61,798 bases of DNA. It comes from Bryobacterales bacterium (GTDB taxonomy: Bacteria; Acidobacteriota; Terriglobia; Bryobacterales; Bryobacteraceae). The translations under genes were made by a program, and so were the position numbers. Within the stretch, counting starts at the first letter, position 1; the number at the start of each line of letters is the position of its first letter. This document shows, piece by piece, positions 36,191-44,610 of the stretch. The notes beneath the pieces were generated by a model, which saw nothing but the letters and a program-made list of their open reading frames with translations, was not told the DNA's origin and made no database searches. The stretch lies in the NCBI GenBank assembly GCA_020847315.1, contig JADLCF010000316.1, positions 1 through 61,798 on the forward strand, read 5' to 3'.

Positions 36191-36341
36191 CTCGCCAAGG
36201 AGCATAACATAGCCGGCTCCCCGCCATATGCTCACACCGCTTCAGGCTCATCTTGCGTGAGAAGCCATTTGTTCGTTTCGGGTCATCCTGCGTGCGCTCA
36301 AGTATATTGGCAGGTGACACCACTACTGGAGTGTATGGACG

Positions 36342-38285
36342 ATGGGCAACACTTCCGGCTCTAATGACATGACCCGACGCGACTGGGCGTTGCGGACTAC
36401 GCTTCTCGGGAGCGCTGCCGCTCTCGCCTCAGGCCAAACTTCGCCAGCCGCCGACCTTGTCATTTACGGCGCCACGCCGGGCGGGATCGGAGCCGCCGTG
36501 GCAGCGGCGCGCCTCGGGCGCAGCGTCATCCTCTGCGCGCATGAAGACCACATCGGGGGCATTGTCGCCAACGGCCTCACGAATGCCGATATCGGCAAGC
36601 GGCAGGCGGTCGGCGGCCTCTTTTTTGAGTTCACCCGCCGAGTGGTTGCGGAATATGAGCGGCAGGATCGCGGCAACGCGGAGAAGCCCAACGTCAAGCT
36701 CTGCCGGGACGGCTATTGGTATGAGGCCAGCCTCGCCGAGCGGATCTTCCACCAAATGATCGAGGAGCAGCAGGGCCGCGTTCGCCTTATGCTCAGCCAT
36801 GAGCTTGCGAGTGCCGAGGTAACCGGGAAGCGGCTCCACGCGATCCAACTGGCTCCCAGGCACGACCCATCCGCCCGCGTACGCCTGGCCGCCACGGCCT
36901 TCGTCGACGCTACCTATGAGGGGGACCTGGCCGCCATGGCCGGCGCTGCGTTCCGGACCGGCCGCGAAAGCCGTGACGAATACCACGAACCGCACGCGGG
37001 CCGCATCTACATGCATTTCCGTGGCGAAGAATTGCTGCCCGGCTCCACGGGAGAAGCCGACAACGCCACCCAGGCCTATTGCTTTCGCTTCCACGTCACG
37101 AACGTCCCGGAGAAGCGCATCCCCATCGCGAAACCGGCCGGCTACAACCGCAATGACTACCCCTACCTCCTCGAAGATATCCGCGCCGGCCGCATTCGCG
37201 CCTTTCGCGATGCCATCCAGGTCTACCCCATGCCGAATGGCCGCTTCGAATTGAATAGCGACCACATCCACCCCGATACCGGCGTCCCCAAGGAATCGCT
37301 CGATCTGGCCGAAGAGTGCTGGGCCTGGCCGACCGCCACTCCCGCGGAACGAAAGCGGATCTACCAGCGTTACCTGACGCACAACGTGGGGCTGATCTGG
37401 CTGCTGCAGCATGACCCGGAAGTGCCGGAAGCCGTGCGCAAGGATGCCCTGCAGTATGGCTGGCATCGCGACGAGTGGAAAGATAACGGCAACGTCCCCC
37501 GCCAGGTGTACGTGCGACAGGGCCGCCGCATTCTGGGAGATTACGTCCTCACGGAGCGCGACGCCGATCTTGCCCCTTCGCTCAACCGCACCCGGATTCG
37601 CCCGGATTCCATCGCGGTGATCGAGTGGGCCTTTGACCCGCACGGGCACCACAAGTACGACCCCGCGCATCCCAATGTCCGCGAAGGCTACATCTTCATC
37701 GATCACGAACCCTTCCAGGTTCCCTACGGCGTCCTCACGCCGCGTGAGATTGATGGGCTCCTCGTCCCGGTAGCCTGTTCTTGCAGCCACGTCGCCTACA
37801 ACGCACTACGCATGGAACCGGTTTTTCTCGCGCTGGGCGAGGCCTGCGGCACGGCCGCTCACCTGGCTATCCAACACGATCTACCCCTCCGCAAAGTGCC
37901 GGTGGGGGAATTGCAATCGCTACTTGTGGAGCGCAAAGGAGTGGTGACCTTCTACGAAGATCTGCCCTTCGCGGACCCCGCTTTCCCCGCGATGCAATAC
38001 CTGGGCGCGCGCGGCCTGAACCCCGGCTACCGCGCGGAGAAAGACGCTCCGTTGACGGAGGAAGCCGCCGCTACCCGCCTCATTCGTATCCTGCATTACG
38101 AAGGGAGAACCTGGAAGCCTTCGGCAGCGCCAGAGCAGAAGCCGCTCACGGCGCGAAGGTTGAGCGGCTGGTTGCGGGAAGCCGGATACGGGCCTGCCGA
38201 ACCTGCTGGTTCCGAGGGCGAGGCCGCACTCCTGCTGGGAGACTTCGCGATCATCGTCTACGCCGCCTTCAAACCAAGAAAGTGA
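36342..38285 (+). CDS. FAD-dependent oxidoreductase with Tat signal
   Basis: The product is 647 residues. A twin-arginine signal (MTRRDWALRTTLLGSAAALA) precedes the dinucleotide fold DLVIYGATPGGIGAAVAAARLGRSV, then HIGGIVANGLTNADIG, consistent with the FAD_oxidored family found beside carbohydrate genes in Planctomycetes and Acidobacteria. The C-terminal ACSCSHVAYNALRMEPVFLALGEACGTAA closes the FAD site. Either the ATG at 36342 or 36369 (directly before the TRR) could start it. The reaction is unknown; co-occurrence with GH and DUF1080 genes suggests sugar oxidation. Confidence 0.87.
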   Translation: MGNTSGSNDMTRRDWALRTTLLGSAAALASGQTSPAADLVIYGATPGGIGAAVAAARLGRSVILCAHEDHIGGIVANGLTNADIGKRQAVGGLFFEFTRRVVAEYERQDRGNAEKPNVKLCRDGYWYEASLAERIFHQMIEEQQGRVRLMLSHELASAEVTGKRLHAIQLAPRHDPSARVRLAATAFVDATYEGDLAAMAGAAFRTGRESRDEYHEPHAGRIYMHFRGEELLPGSTGEADNATQAYCFRFHVTNVPEKRIPIAKPAGYNRNDYPYLLEDIRAGRIRAFRDAIQVYPMPNGRFELNSDHIHPDTGVPKESLDLAEECWAWPTATPAERKRIYQRYLTHNVGLIWLLQHDPEVPEAVRKDALQYGWHRDEWKDNGNVPRQVYVRQGRRILGDYVLTERDADLAPSLNRTRIRPDSIAVIEWAFDPHGHHKYDPAHPNVREGYIFIDHEPFQVPYGVLTPREIDGLLVPVACSCSHVAYNALRMEPVFLALGEACGTAAHLAIQHDLPLRKVPVGELQSLLVERKGVVTFYEDLPFADPAFPAMQYLGARGLNPGYRAEKDAPLTEEAAATRLIRILHYEGRTWKPSAAPEQKPLTARRLSGWLREAGYGPAEPAGSEGEAALLLGDFAIIVYAAFKPRK

Positions 38286-39135
38286 TCGGGAATAGCAGGC
38301 GGCAGCCCGACAACGATCATGCCGGAACGATCGCGCAAGAACGCGACGGTTGATCCGTTGAGGGAACTACCCCGGCATCCACGACGATGCTCTTGCGCCG
38401 AGAGGGGGCCTGACCGAGAGCGGGTTTTTTCCGTGATTGGAATGGGGAGCATCCGGGGATGCCGTCGGCCGGTTTGGCTCCCCAGATCTGGCATTCGGGA
38501 GGGCGAATCTTACACATCTTACAGTTTTCTCGAGATTCCGAGGGTGTAAGAGGCGGGGTCGGGGTTGGGATTTCCGCCGCTGGGTTGAGGCGGGGTGAGT
38601 GTAAGACTCCGAATGCCGCGGGGCGTTGGGCTCTGCTGCATTGGGTCTGCGTTCGCTTAGATTCGGCACTGGGAATGGCTTGGCGCTCGATGGGCCGGTG
38701 CTGGGCATAGATGAGAGTCCTCTAACCGCTTGAGGATACAGACCAGGGTGGCCCAAACGATTTTTCCGTTCTATTGTGGCGCCGTTAAGTGGCGGAGAAT
38801 GCGCGGGATGCAAAGATTCTCGAGTTGAGTGACCGGGTTCGAAATCATCGCGCAATTCGAGCAGCCACCGGCGCGTGAGGGCGGGGAGAATTCAACTGGC
38901 ACAGTGATGCGACTTCAACTGGCACGGTGAAGCGATTCAATTGGCATTGACAAGCCCGGGTGCATCGAGTGGTTCCGGGTGTTTTCGGAACTCTAGCCAG
39001 ACGGATTCCAGACTATGCCGATCGGCTTCCATGAGTTACACATCCCGGTTCCAGCTTTTCTCCCGATCCTGACCATGACGCCACAAGGGATGGATAGCGC
39101 GGGCCGCGCCGGCTCCGGCGGATAGACTCGCCCGA
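38286..39135. other. Gene-free interval with a possible IS remnant
   Basis: This 850-bp gap separates the FAD oxidoreductase from the GH2 gene. Open frames up to 162 codons occur but look like noise. The first half has short repeats of CTTACA/TGTAAG; the second half carries the triple repeat described separately. I found no transposase fragment. Confidence 0.5.
38890..38952. repeat. Three tandem 22-23-bp repeats, IS21-type end-like
   Basis: Three copies follow each other: ATTCAACTGGCACAGTGATG, ACTTCAACTGGCACGGTGAA, and a degenerate ATTCAATTGGCATTGACA. On the other strand the array starts TGTCAATGCCAATTGAA and continues with GTGCCAGTTGAA units. Serial repeats of this kind occur at the tips of IS21-family elements, where the transposase binds. 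No element body is next to it, so this may be a solo end left by deletion. Confidence 0.45.
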
Positions 39136-41940
39136 TTAGTGGATCATCCGGGTGTAGGGGACTCGGATCTCGTCGATTCGTTCGGCGGTGATTTCCACCT
39201 TTGGTTGGAACTCGCTGCTTGCCGCGTAGCGCAAGAGGCGGTCCAGCAGGTAGATGGCTTCCGGCTTGGCTCCGTCGAGATTCGGGCGGATGTTGAGGCC
39301 ACAGAGAAGAAGTCTCCCTTTGCCTACCCTGGCTTCAGACAGGAACGTGACGCGAGAGAGACGGTTGTCCGGGGTTTCTCGGGTCATGCGGAGGCCGTTC
39401 AAAATCGGAGTTGCGCCGAAATCGAACTGGACGCCGCCTTCGAGCAGGTTGTAGAACTGCAAGTCTGGAAAGCCGTCGTGCGGAAACCCCCGCAATGCCG
39501 GATGAGACGGATCGATACGCAGACCGAGCGCAGCGCCGGGGCCGGGCGGGAAGTAAGTTGCGAGACCACCGAAAGCGCCCGGCTCCGCCAGCAGCAGGAC
39601 GCGCCCGCCGGCACGCAGGGTTTCGACGGCGTGGGGATTCAGGTTCGAGGCGACCAGGACCGGCGCGGCGCCGTCGCCGTTTCGTTCATCCAGGAACGGG
39701 AACCAGCGCTTGAGGTTCGCGGATTTCACCATGCTTTCGACCGGCAAGGGGGTGGAGCGCGCGAGGGCGGCACGCGGGAATCCCCACAGCTTCCAACGGT
39801 TCTCATGCCGGGCGGAGCCGGATTCGATGGACACGATCAACTCCATCTCCACCGCATCCGAACCGGCCAAGGCCCCGGTCTCAATGCGCCCTGCCTTCGA
39901 GACGGAGCCGAGAGCGATTGCTGGAAGCGGAGCATCGCCGGAGGCAAGTTTCCGCCCGCCCGCCGAAAGGCTCCAGACCAGCTTGCCGGAATGGATGGGG
40001 GACTCGCCGTAGTTCGAAAGCAGCACGTTAGCGGCGATGCCGTCTTCCAGCCAGAAAGTGCGGGAATCCACCGGCAGATCGAGCATCGGCAGGACTGCGG
40101 CGTTCATCCGGCGGCCCTCCTCCGGCGTAATCCGCTTGGGCTGCCAGAACAGATCGAGCCAGCCCCAGTTCCACTCCGCGCCTTCGAGGGTGCCCCCTGG
40201 AAAATCGTTGATCAGCCAGTAATAATATCCGGTGAACTCCGGCATGCTTCTGAGTTTCTCGAGATAGGCCTGCACTGCGATGGCGTGCAGCCGCGTGGAG
40301 GCCAGCCAATAGGAACGATACTCTTCCCCTAGCCCCTGGGCATCGACCCAAGCCTTCGCGTTACGGAGCCAGAGCGGATCAAACGGGCCGGTGAACTTCG
40401 GAATGAGGTCAATATCCGGCAAGGCGCAGTAATAGGCGCCGTACTCATGTTTAATATTCGGCAACCCCTTGGCGAGCCCCTGGTATGGAATCGCCAGATC
40501 CATGGGCGGCACGAGGTAACCGGCGTTGGAGGAGACAAGCAAGCCGGGGTAGCGGCCCTTGGCCAGGGAAGTCAGTTCGCGAACCACGGCCATGAACCGC
40601 TCTTTGCCATCGGCATCCGGGATGCGGTAGAGGCCGAACTCGTTGCCCAGGGTGAAGGAGAACCAGGAGGGGTGGTTCCGGTGCGCGTCGACGATGCGGA
40701 CGAGTTCCTGACGAAGCAGATCCTGGTGAGGCAGCAGGAACTCCTGGTAGACCACCGGGAGTTCGGCCTGAATGAGCATGCCGACCTCATCGGCGGCTTC
40801 GAAGCACTCCCGCACGGGAGTGGTGGAATGGAAGCGCACGGCGTTGAATCCGAGATTCTTCGCGGTTCGCAGGCGCTCCAGGTAGACGCTCTTCTCGAAG
40901 GGCGGAGCGCCGGTGAGCATCTCGGAACTATCGTCGCCGTAGCCGCGGAGATAGAGCGGCTTGCCGTTGAGCAGCAGGCGGGCGCCCTCTACTTTGATTT
41001 CGCGAAAGCCGAACGTTTCCGAGATCTCATCCACCAGCCGCGCGCCTTGCCGCAGAGCGATGCGAGCGACATAAAGATTCGGCGTATCCGGCGACCACAG
41101 CCGCGCACCCGGAACCATCACTCGAACCGTGGCCGTCTGGGCCGTTCCCGCGGGCAAGCTGACCGGCACGCTCTGGCGGACGCTCTCGCCCCCTCCTTGG
41201 GGCGCAACGCTCACTTCGACGGTTGCTTTCGAAAGGCCGGTTCGCCCGTCATTGCGCAGGAAGACTTCCACCTCAACCGCCGGGTTCTCAATCCTGGTGG
41301 TGATGCTTGCGCGTTCCACCCGAGCCGGATCATGTGCTTCCAGACTAACGCGGCCGTAGATGCCGCCCCAGGGCACGGCGGCGTTGAGCGCCCCTCGCAC
41401 GTCCGTGGTATCCCGTTCCGTGATCACCCGCCGCTGGCCCTGCAATGGATTCCTGATGTTCACCACGCGGAAGACGATGAGGTTGGCGGCTCCGGGCTGC
41501 ACGAGCGCGGTCACGTCGAAGCGGGCGGCCGTGCTGAAGCCTTCGTGCGTGCCGGCGGGCAATCCGTTCACATAGGCGGTGGTGTAGGTGAACGCTCCGC
41601 CAACGAGGAGATCCACCGACTTCCCTCTCCAAGCATCCGGGACGGTAATCCGGCGCGCGTACCAGGCCGCGCCTTCATAGTGGTGGCGAAGGACGCCGAC
41701 CGGTTCACCGACGCCTTGGGCCTCCCAGGCCCCTGGAACCTTGATATGGGAGGTAAACCGCTCGGGATGCGCAAACCACGACGCTGCTCGGCCTGCATCC
41801 TGTGGGTCCAGTTGAAATTGCCACTCCCCGTCGAGCGACAGGCGCGCGCGCGAATCCCCGGAGGAAGTGGCGGCGCCAATCCAGGCGCACGTCAGGAGGA
41901 GGAGCATGCAGCCCCGAAGAAGCGGTTTCGTAACGGGCAT
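39136..41940 (-). CDS. Exported GH2-family glycoside hydrolase
   Basis: This is a 934-residue protein with a signal peptide (LLLLTCAWIGAA). The jelly-roll sugar-binding domain (SLDGEWQFQLDPQDAGR, VPGAWEAQGVG, AAWYARRI) is followed by an immunoglobulin-like domain and the TIM barrel: LNGKPLYLRGYGDDSS, NLGFNAVRFHSTTPVRECFEAADE, the acid/base Glu in FTLGNEFG, and the candidate nucleophile Glu in KHEYGAYY. GH2 covers beta-galactosidase, beta-glucuronidase and beta-mannosidase. The C-terminal ~300 residues contain an unrecognised beta domain. It is third in a leftward run sulfatase-DUF1080-GH2. Confidence 0.9.
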   Translation of the reverse strand: MPVTKPLLRGCMLLLLTCAWIGAATSSGDSRARLSLDGEWQFQLDPQDAGRAASWFAHPERFTSHIKVPGAWEAQGVGEPVGVLRHHYEGAAWYARRITVPDAWRGKSVDLLVGGAFTYTTAYVNGLPAGTHEGFSTAARFDVTALVQPGAANLIVFRVVNIRNPLQGQRRVITERDTTDVRGALNAAVPWGGIYGRVSLEAHDPARVERASITTRIENPAVEVEVFLRNDGRTGLSKATVEVSVAPQGGGESVRQSVPVSLPAGTAQTATVRVMVPGARLWSPDTPNLYVARIALRQGARLVDEISETFGFREIKVEGARLLLNGKPLYLRGYGDDSSEMLTGAPPFEKSVYLERLRTAKNLGFNAVRFHSTTPVRECFEAADEVGMLIQAELPVVYQEFLLPHQDLLRQELVRIVDAHRNHPSWFSFTLGNEFGLYRIPDADGKERFMAVVRELTSLAKGRYPGLLVSSNAGYLVPPMDLAIPYQGLAKGLPNIKHEYGAYYCALPDIDLIPKFTGPFDPLWLRNAKAWVDAQGLGEEYRSYWLASTRLHAIAVQAYLEKLRSMPEFTGYYYWLINDFPGGTLEGAEWNWGWLDLFWQPKRITPEEGRRMNAAVLPMLDLPVDSRTFWLEDGIAANVLLSNYGESPIHSGKLVWSLSAGGRKLASGDAPLPAIALGSVSKAGRIETGALAGSDAVEMELIVSIESGSARHENRWKLWGFPRAALARSTPLPVESMVKSANLKRWFPFLDERNGDGAAPVLVASNLNPHAVETLRAGGRVLLLAEPGAFGGLATYFPPGPGAALGLRIDPSHPALRGFPHDGFPDLQFYNLLEGGVQFDFGATPILNGLRMTRETPDNRLSRVTFLSEARVGKGRLLLCGLNIRPNLDGAKPEAIYLLDRLLRYAASSEFQPKVEITAERIDEIRVPYTRMIH

Positions 41941-42024
41941 GATTATCCATTACGAGAATACCAACAGGCAGCCAGGCCGCCCCTCGGAGGGGCACAGCGG
42001 CGGAGGGTGGGGGAACCCCGCTCT

Positions 42025-42669
42025 TTATGGGAGTTCCCGAATGCGGATGTTCCGGAACTCCGCCCGGCTTCGGTGCCCGAGAATCCCGATATACCCGGCC
42101 GGACGGCGCAGCCCAGGATGCTTCTTGAGGACCTCCGGTTCCTTGACGAGAGAAAGGTCAAAATCCGTGATTACCACTCCGTTCAGCGTCACGCGAATGT
42201 GATTGCCATCGGCGAGAATTTCCTCTTCGTTCCATTCGCCGGCCGGTTTCTGGAAGCGGGTGCGGGCCGGGACCACATCGTAAATGGAGCCGGTGTGCTG
42301 CTCCGAGTGCAGCATGCCCTTGTATCGCTCGTGCGTGTCGTCGAGGATCTGGATCTCCATTCCGACATAGGCCGAGTCGCCCGTGCCCGGATAGCGAATG
42401 CCGATGCCGGAGTTCCCACCGGGCTCTATCCGGTATTCGAAACGAAAGACGAAGTTGGCATATTGCTTCGCGGTGATCAGATTGCCGCCCGTCCCGGGAG
42501 GCGCGGTGAGCAGACCGTCTTTCACGACGTAGCGGTCCTGGGGTTTCGCGGGCGATTGCCAGCCGCTAAGGGTCTCCCCATCAAACAGTGAAACGAATCC
42601 CGGCTCCGGCGGCGCGCCCAGAACGGAAATTGCCGCCAACAACGTGATCAAACAAAGACGCTTCCTCAT
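42025..42669 (-). CDS. DUF1080 protein (3-keto-disaccharide hydrolase-like)
   Basis: This 214-residue exported jelly-roll protein has a signal peptide ([15 protein letters not shown]) then the family signature [49 protein letters not shown], and [21 protein letters not shown]. Some members of this group have been described as 3-keto-glycoside hydrolases or lyases acting after an oxidoreductase makes the 3-keto sugar. It sits between GH2 (84 bp downstream) and a sulfatase. Confidence 0.92.
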   Translation of the reverse strand: MRKRLCLITLLAAISVLGAPPEPGFVSLFDGETLSGWQSPAKPQDRYVVKDGLLTAPPGTGGNLITAKQYANFVFRFEYRIEPGGNSGIGIRYPGTGDSAYVGMEIQILDDTHERYKGMLHSEQHTGSIYDVVPARTRFQKPAGEWNEEEILADGNHIRVTLNGVVITDFDLSLVKEPEVLKKHPGLRRPAGYIGILGHRSRAEFRNIRIRELP

Positions 42670-42876
42670 TCATTCCTCCAACAGGCTGCGCGCATCCGGG
42701 AAAATCCTCTGCGATCCATCGCGGGCCGGAAATCGCGTTCCGGGTTATCCGGGGTGATGCTTGGAAACCTGGAAGATATCGTATCGGGTTTTTGCTTGCC
42801 CCGCTCAACCCATGGCGCGTTCCGGAGTTGCGGGGCGCAACTTTCGCTCGATTTGTGGCAAAGAGAACTAACCCTT

Positions 42877-42896
42877 CCCGTGCGTAGCCGCACGGG
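42877..42896 (-). terminator. Hairpin downstream of the second sulfatase gene
   Basis: CCCGTGCG and CGCACGGG form an 8-bp stem with a 4-nt loop, 17 bases past the leftward sulfatase stop. The downstream T-content is modest (AAGGGTTAGTT), so this is a probable but not strong terminator. Confidence 0.45.
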
Positions 42897-42913
42897 CTTT
42901 GCAATCGCCGCAC

Positions 42914-44359
42914 CTAATCGAGGGGCTTGCCTTGGAACTTCGGGCCGGTGTAGGGAACGTCGTCCCAGAACGAGGTTGGCCCTTTCGCTCGAGGGTCACC
43001 GGTTTCGCGCATCCAGGCTTCGACGCGGGCGGCGAGTTTCCGGCGCGTAGCTTGCATGTTGGGCTGGGCGGCTACGTTGTTTACCTGGTCCGGGTCCTTG
43101 CGCAGGTCAAACAACTCCTCGCCAGGGCGCTTCGCGAAACTGAGATCGAAATAGGGTTGCGGCTTCGCCCGCATGAGGTACTGCTTTGACGGCGAATCGT
43201 CCACGTCGCCATAGGGCCCAACGGCCCAGTAGAACTCGGGATCGCCGGCAGGCCAGCGGTCTGGCTCCAGGTTTCGGAGATAGAGGTAATCCGCGGTGCG
43301 GATGCCGCGAATGGGGTAGCTGAGATTGCCCTTGCGGACGTTCGCGTGGCGTTCGCGTTCGAGGAAGATTTCCTTGCGGCGGAAAGACGAGAATAGACTG
43401 CGGCCATCCATGGGGCCGGGCGCGGCGATGCCGGCCGCCTCCAGGAAAGTGGGCGCGAGGTCATAGATGGAGGCGTAGTCCCGGCGCACCTGGCCTTTCC
43501 GTATGCGTTCGGGGAAGCGCATCGCGAGCGGGATTCGCACGCCGAGGTCGTAGCAATTGGCGAGACCGCGCGGAAGCTGCCAGCCGTTGTCGCTGGTCAT
43601 CACGATGAGGGTGTTATCGAGTTCTCCTCGCTTGCGCAGGATCTCCAGCATTTCGCCGCATTCATAGTCGAATTGCGCAACCTCGCCGTAGTAGCCGAGC
43701 ATGTCTCCGCGCACGGATGGGTCATCCGGCAGATTCCGGGGGATGCGGAGACGCCGCTCATCGAGATTCTTCTTGAACGTCTGGCCGCGATCCCAGGGCA
43801 CATGCGGATCATGACTGCCGAACCAGAGGCAGAAGGGCTTCCCCTCCGGGCGGGCGGCGAGAAACGCATTGAGATCGGGGAAACTATCTCCCGCAAAATT
43901 CCGAGTGCGTCCGTTGCGGTCAGGCGGGACCGTGCCGGGCGCCCATCCCTTGCCGATGAGGCCGAGGAAGTATCCGGCATTTTCGAGGAGCGCGGGGTAA
44001 CGCGGAATGCCGGGATCGAGCGGGCCATAGAGATTCGCGGCGGCGCCGAGGCGGTGCGTGGTCTGCCCGGTGAGCAAGCTGGATCGAGACGGAGAACACG
44101 AGGGGTTTGGCGCGAAGGCATGGGTGAAGACGACGCCTTCGCGCGCAAGGCGGTCGAATGTGGGCGTCTGCACGACCGGATCTCCGAGTGCGGAGGCGTG
44201 GGGCGCGGCCCAGTTGTCGCCGAGCAGCAGAAGGATGTTCGGCTTGCGGTTCTGGGCGGAAAGGATGGCGGGAAAGCCCGCCGCCAGCAGGGAGCGGCGG
44301 CTGAGCGCGCAGGCTGCACGTTTGGCGAGCAGCGGTTCTCTGGAGCAGCGGTCCATCAT
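42914..44359 (-). CDS. Tat-exported sulfatase (second)
   Basis: This 481-residue type I sulfatase contains CSPSR at residues 88-92, whose Cys becomes formylglycine. The metal sites are GDNWAAPHAS and MTSDNGWQLPRG. FGSHDPHVPWDR is the substrate-side His block. The N-terminus carries SRRSLLAAGFPAILSA, a twin-arginine-like signal after a 20-residue leader. Two adjacent ATGs (44359 and 44356) are possible starts; the frame is open far upstream, but that part is unlike the family. It is divergent from the heparinase-like gene and leads the DUF1080-GH2 run. Confidence 0.9.
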   Translation of the reverse strand: MMDRCSREPLLAKRAACALSRRSLLAAGFPAILSAQNRKPNILLLLGDNWAAPHASALGDPVVQTPTFDRLAREGVVFTHAFAPNPSCSPSRSSLLTGQTTHRLGAAANLYGPLDPGIPRYPALLENAGYFLGLIGKGWAPGTVPPDRNGRTRNFAGDSFPDLNAFLAARPEGKPFCLWFGSHDPHVPWDRGQTFKKNLDERRLRIPRNLPDDPSVRGDMLGYYGEVAQFDYECGEMLEILRKRGELDNTLIVMTSDNGWQLPRGLANCYDLGVRIPLAMRFPERIRKGQVRRDYASIYDLAPTFLEAAGIAAPGPMDGRSLFSSFRRKEIFLERERHANVRKGNLSYPIRGIRTADYLYLRNLEPDRWPAGDPEFYWAVGPYGDVDDSPSKQYLMRAKPQPYFDLSFAKRPGEELFDLRKDPDQVNNVAAQPNMQATRRKLAARVEAWMRETGDPRAKGPTSFWDDVPYTGPKFQGKPLD

Positions 44360-44610
44360 GGCCGCTAGTATACGATACGGGTCGCAACGCATTCGCCCGT
44401 TGTGGAGACAGGAAGGGATGGCCGGTCGAGAAAGGGGGACGAGTGGGCGCGTCCGGCAATGCACCCTCATTCGCTGATGCCGTGGACTCAACTGAAGAAT
44501 CGGCCACCCAGATCCGTCTCGGAGTATCTGAACACGCTTGAGGCTGGAGAATCGAGGACCACGGCGATGTAAACTTACGGCAAGTCCTTCCGAATGCTGC
44601 GATATCGTGA

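Noticed and set aside
38367-38855. A 162-codon minus-strand frame in the gap before the GH2 gene
   Set aside because: Composition is rich in Pro, Arg and Ser, with no ribosome binding site and no recognisable domain.
38830-38870. GGTTCGAAATC, tRNA T-loop-like
   Set aside because: No acceptor stem or anticodon arm can be paired around it.
38897-38912. Possible sigma-54 promoter (TGGCAC ... TGC)
   Set aside because: Spacing between GG and GC is one base short and the sequence is part of a triple repeat better explained as an IS end.
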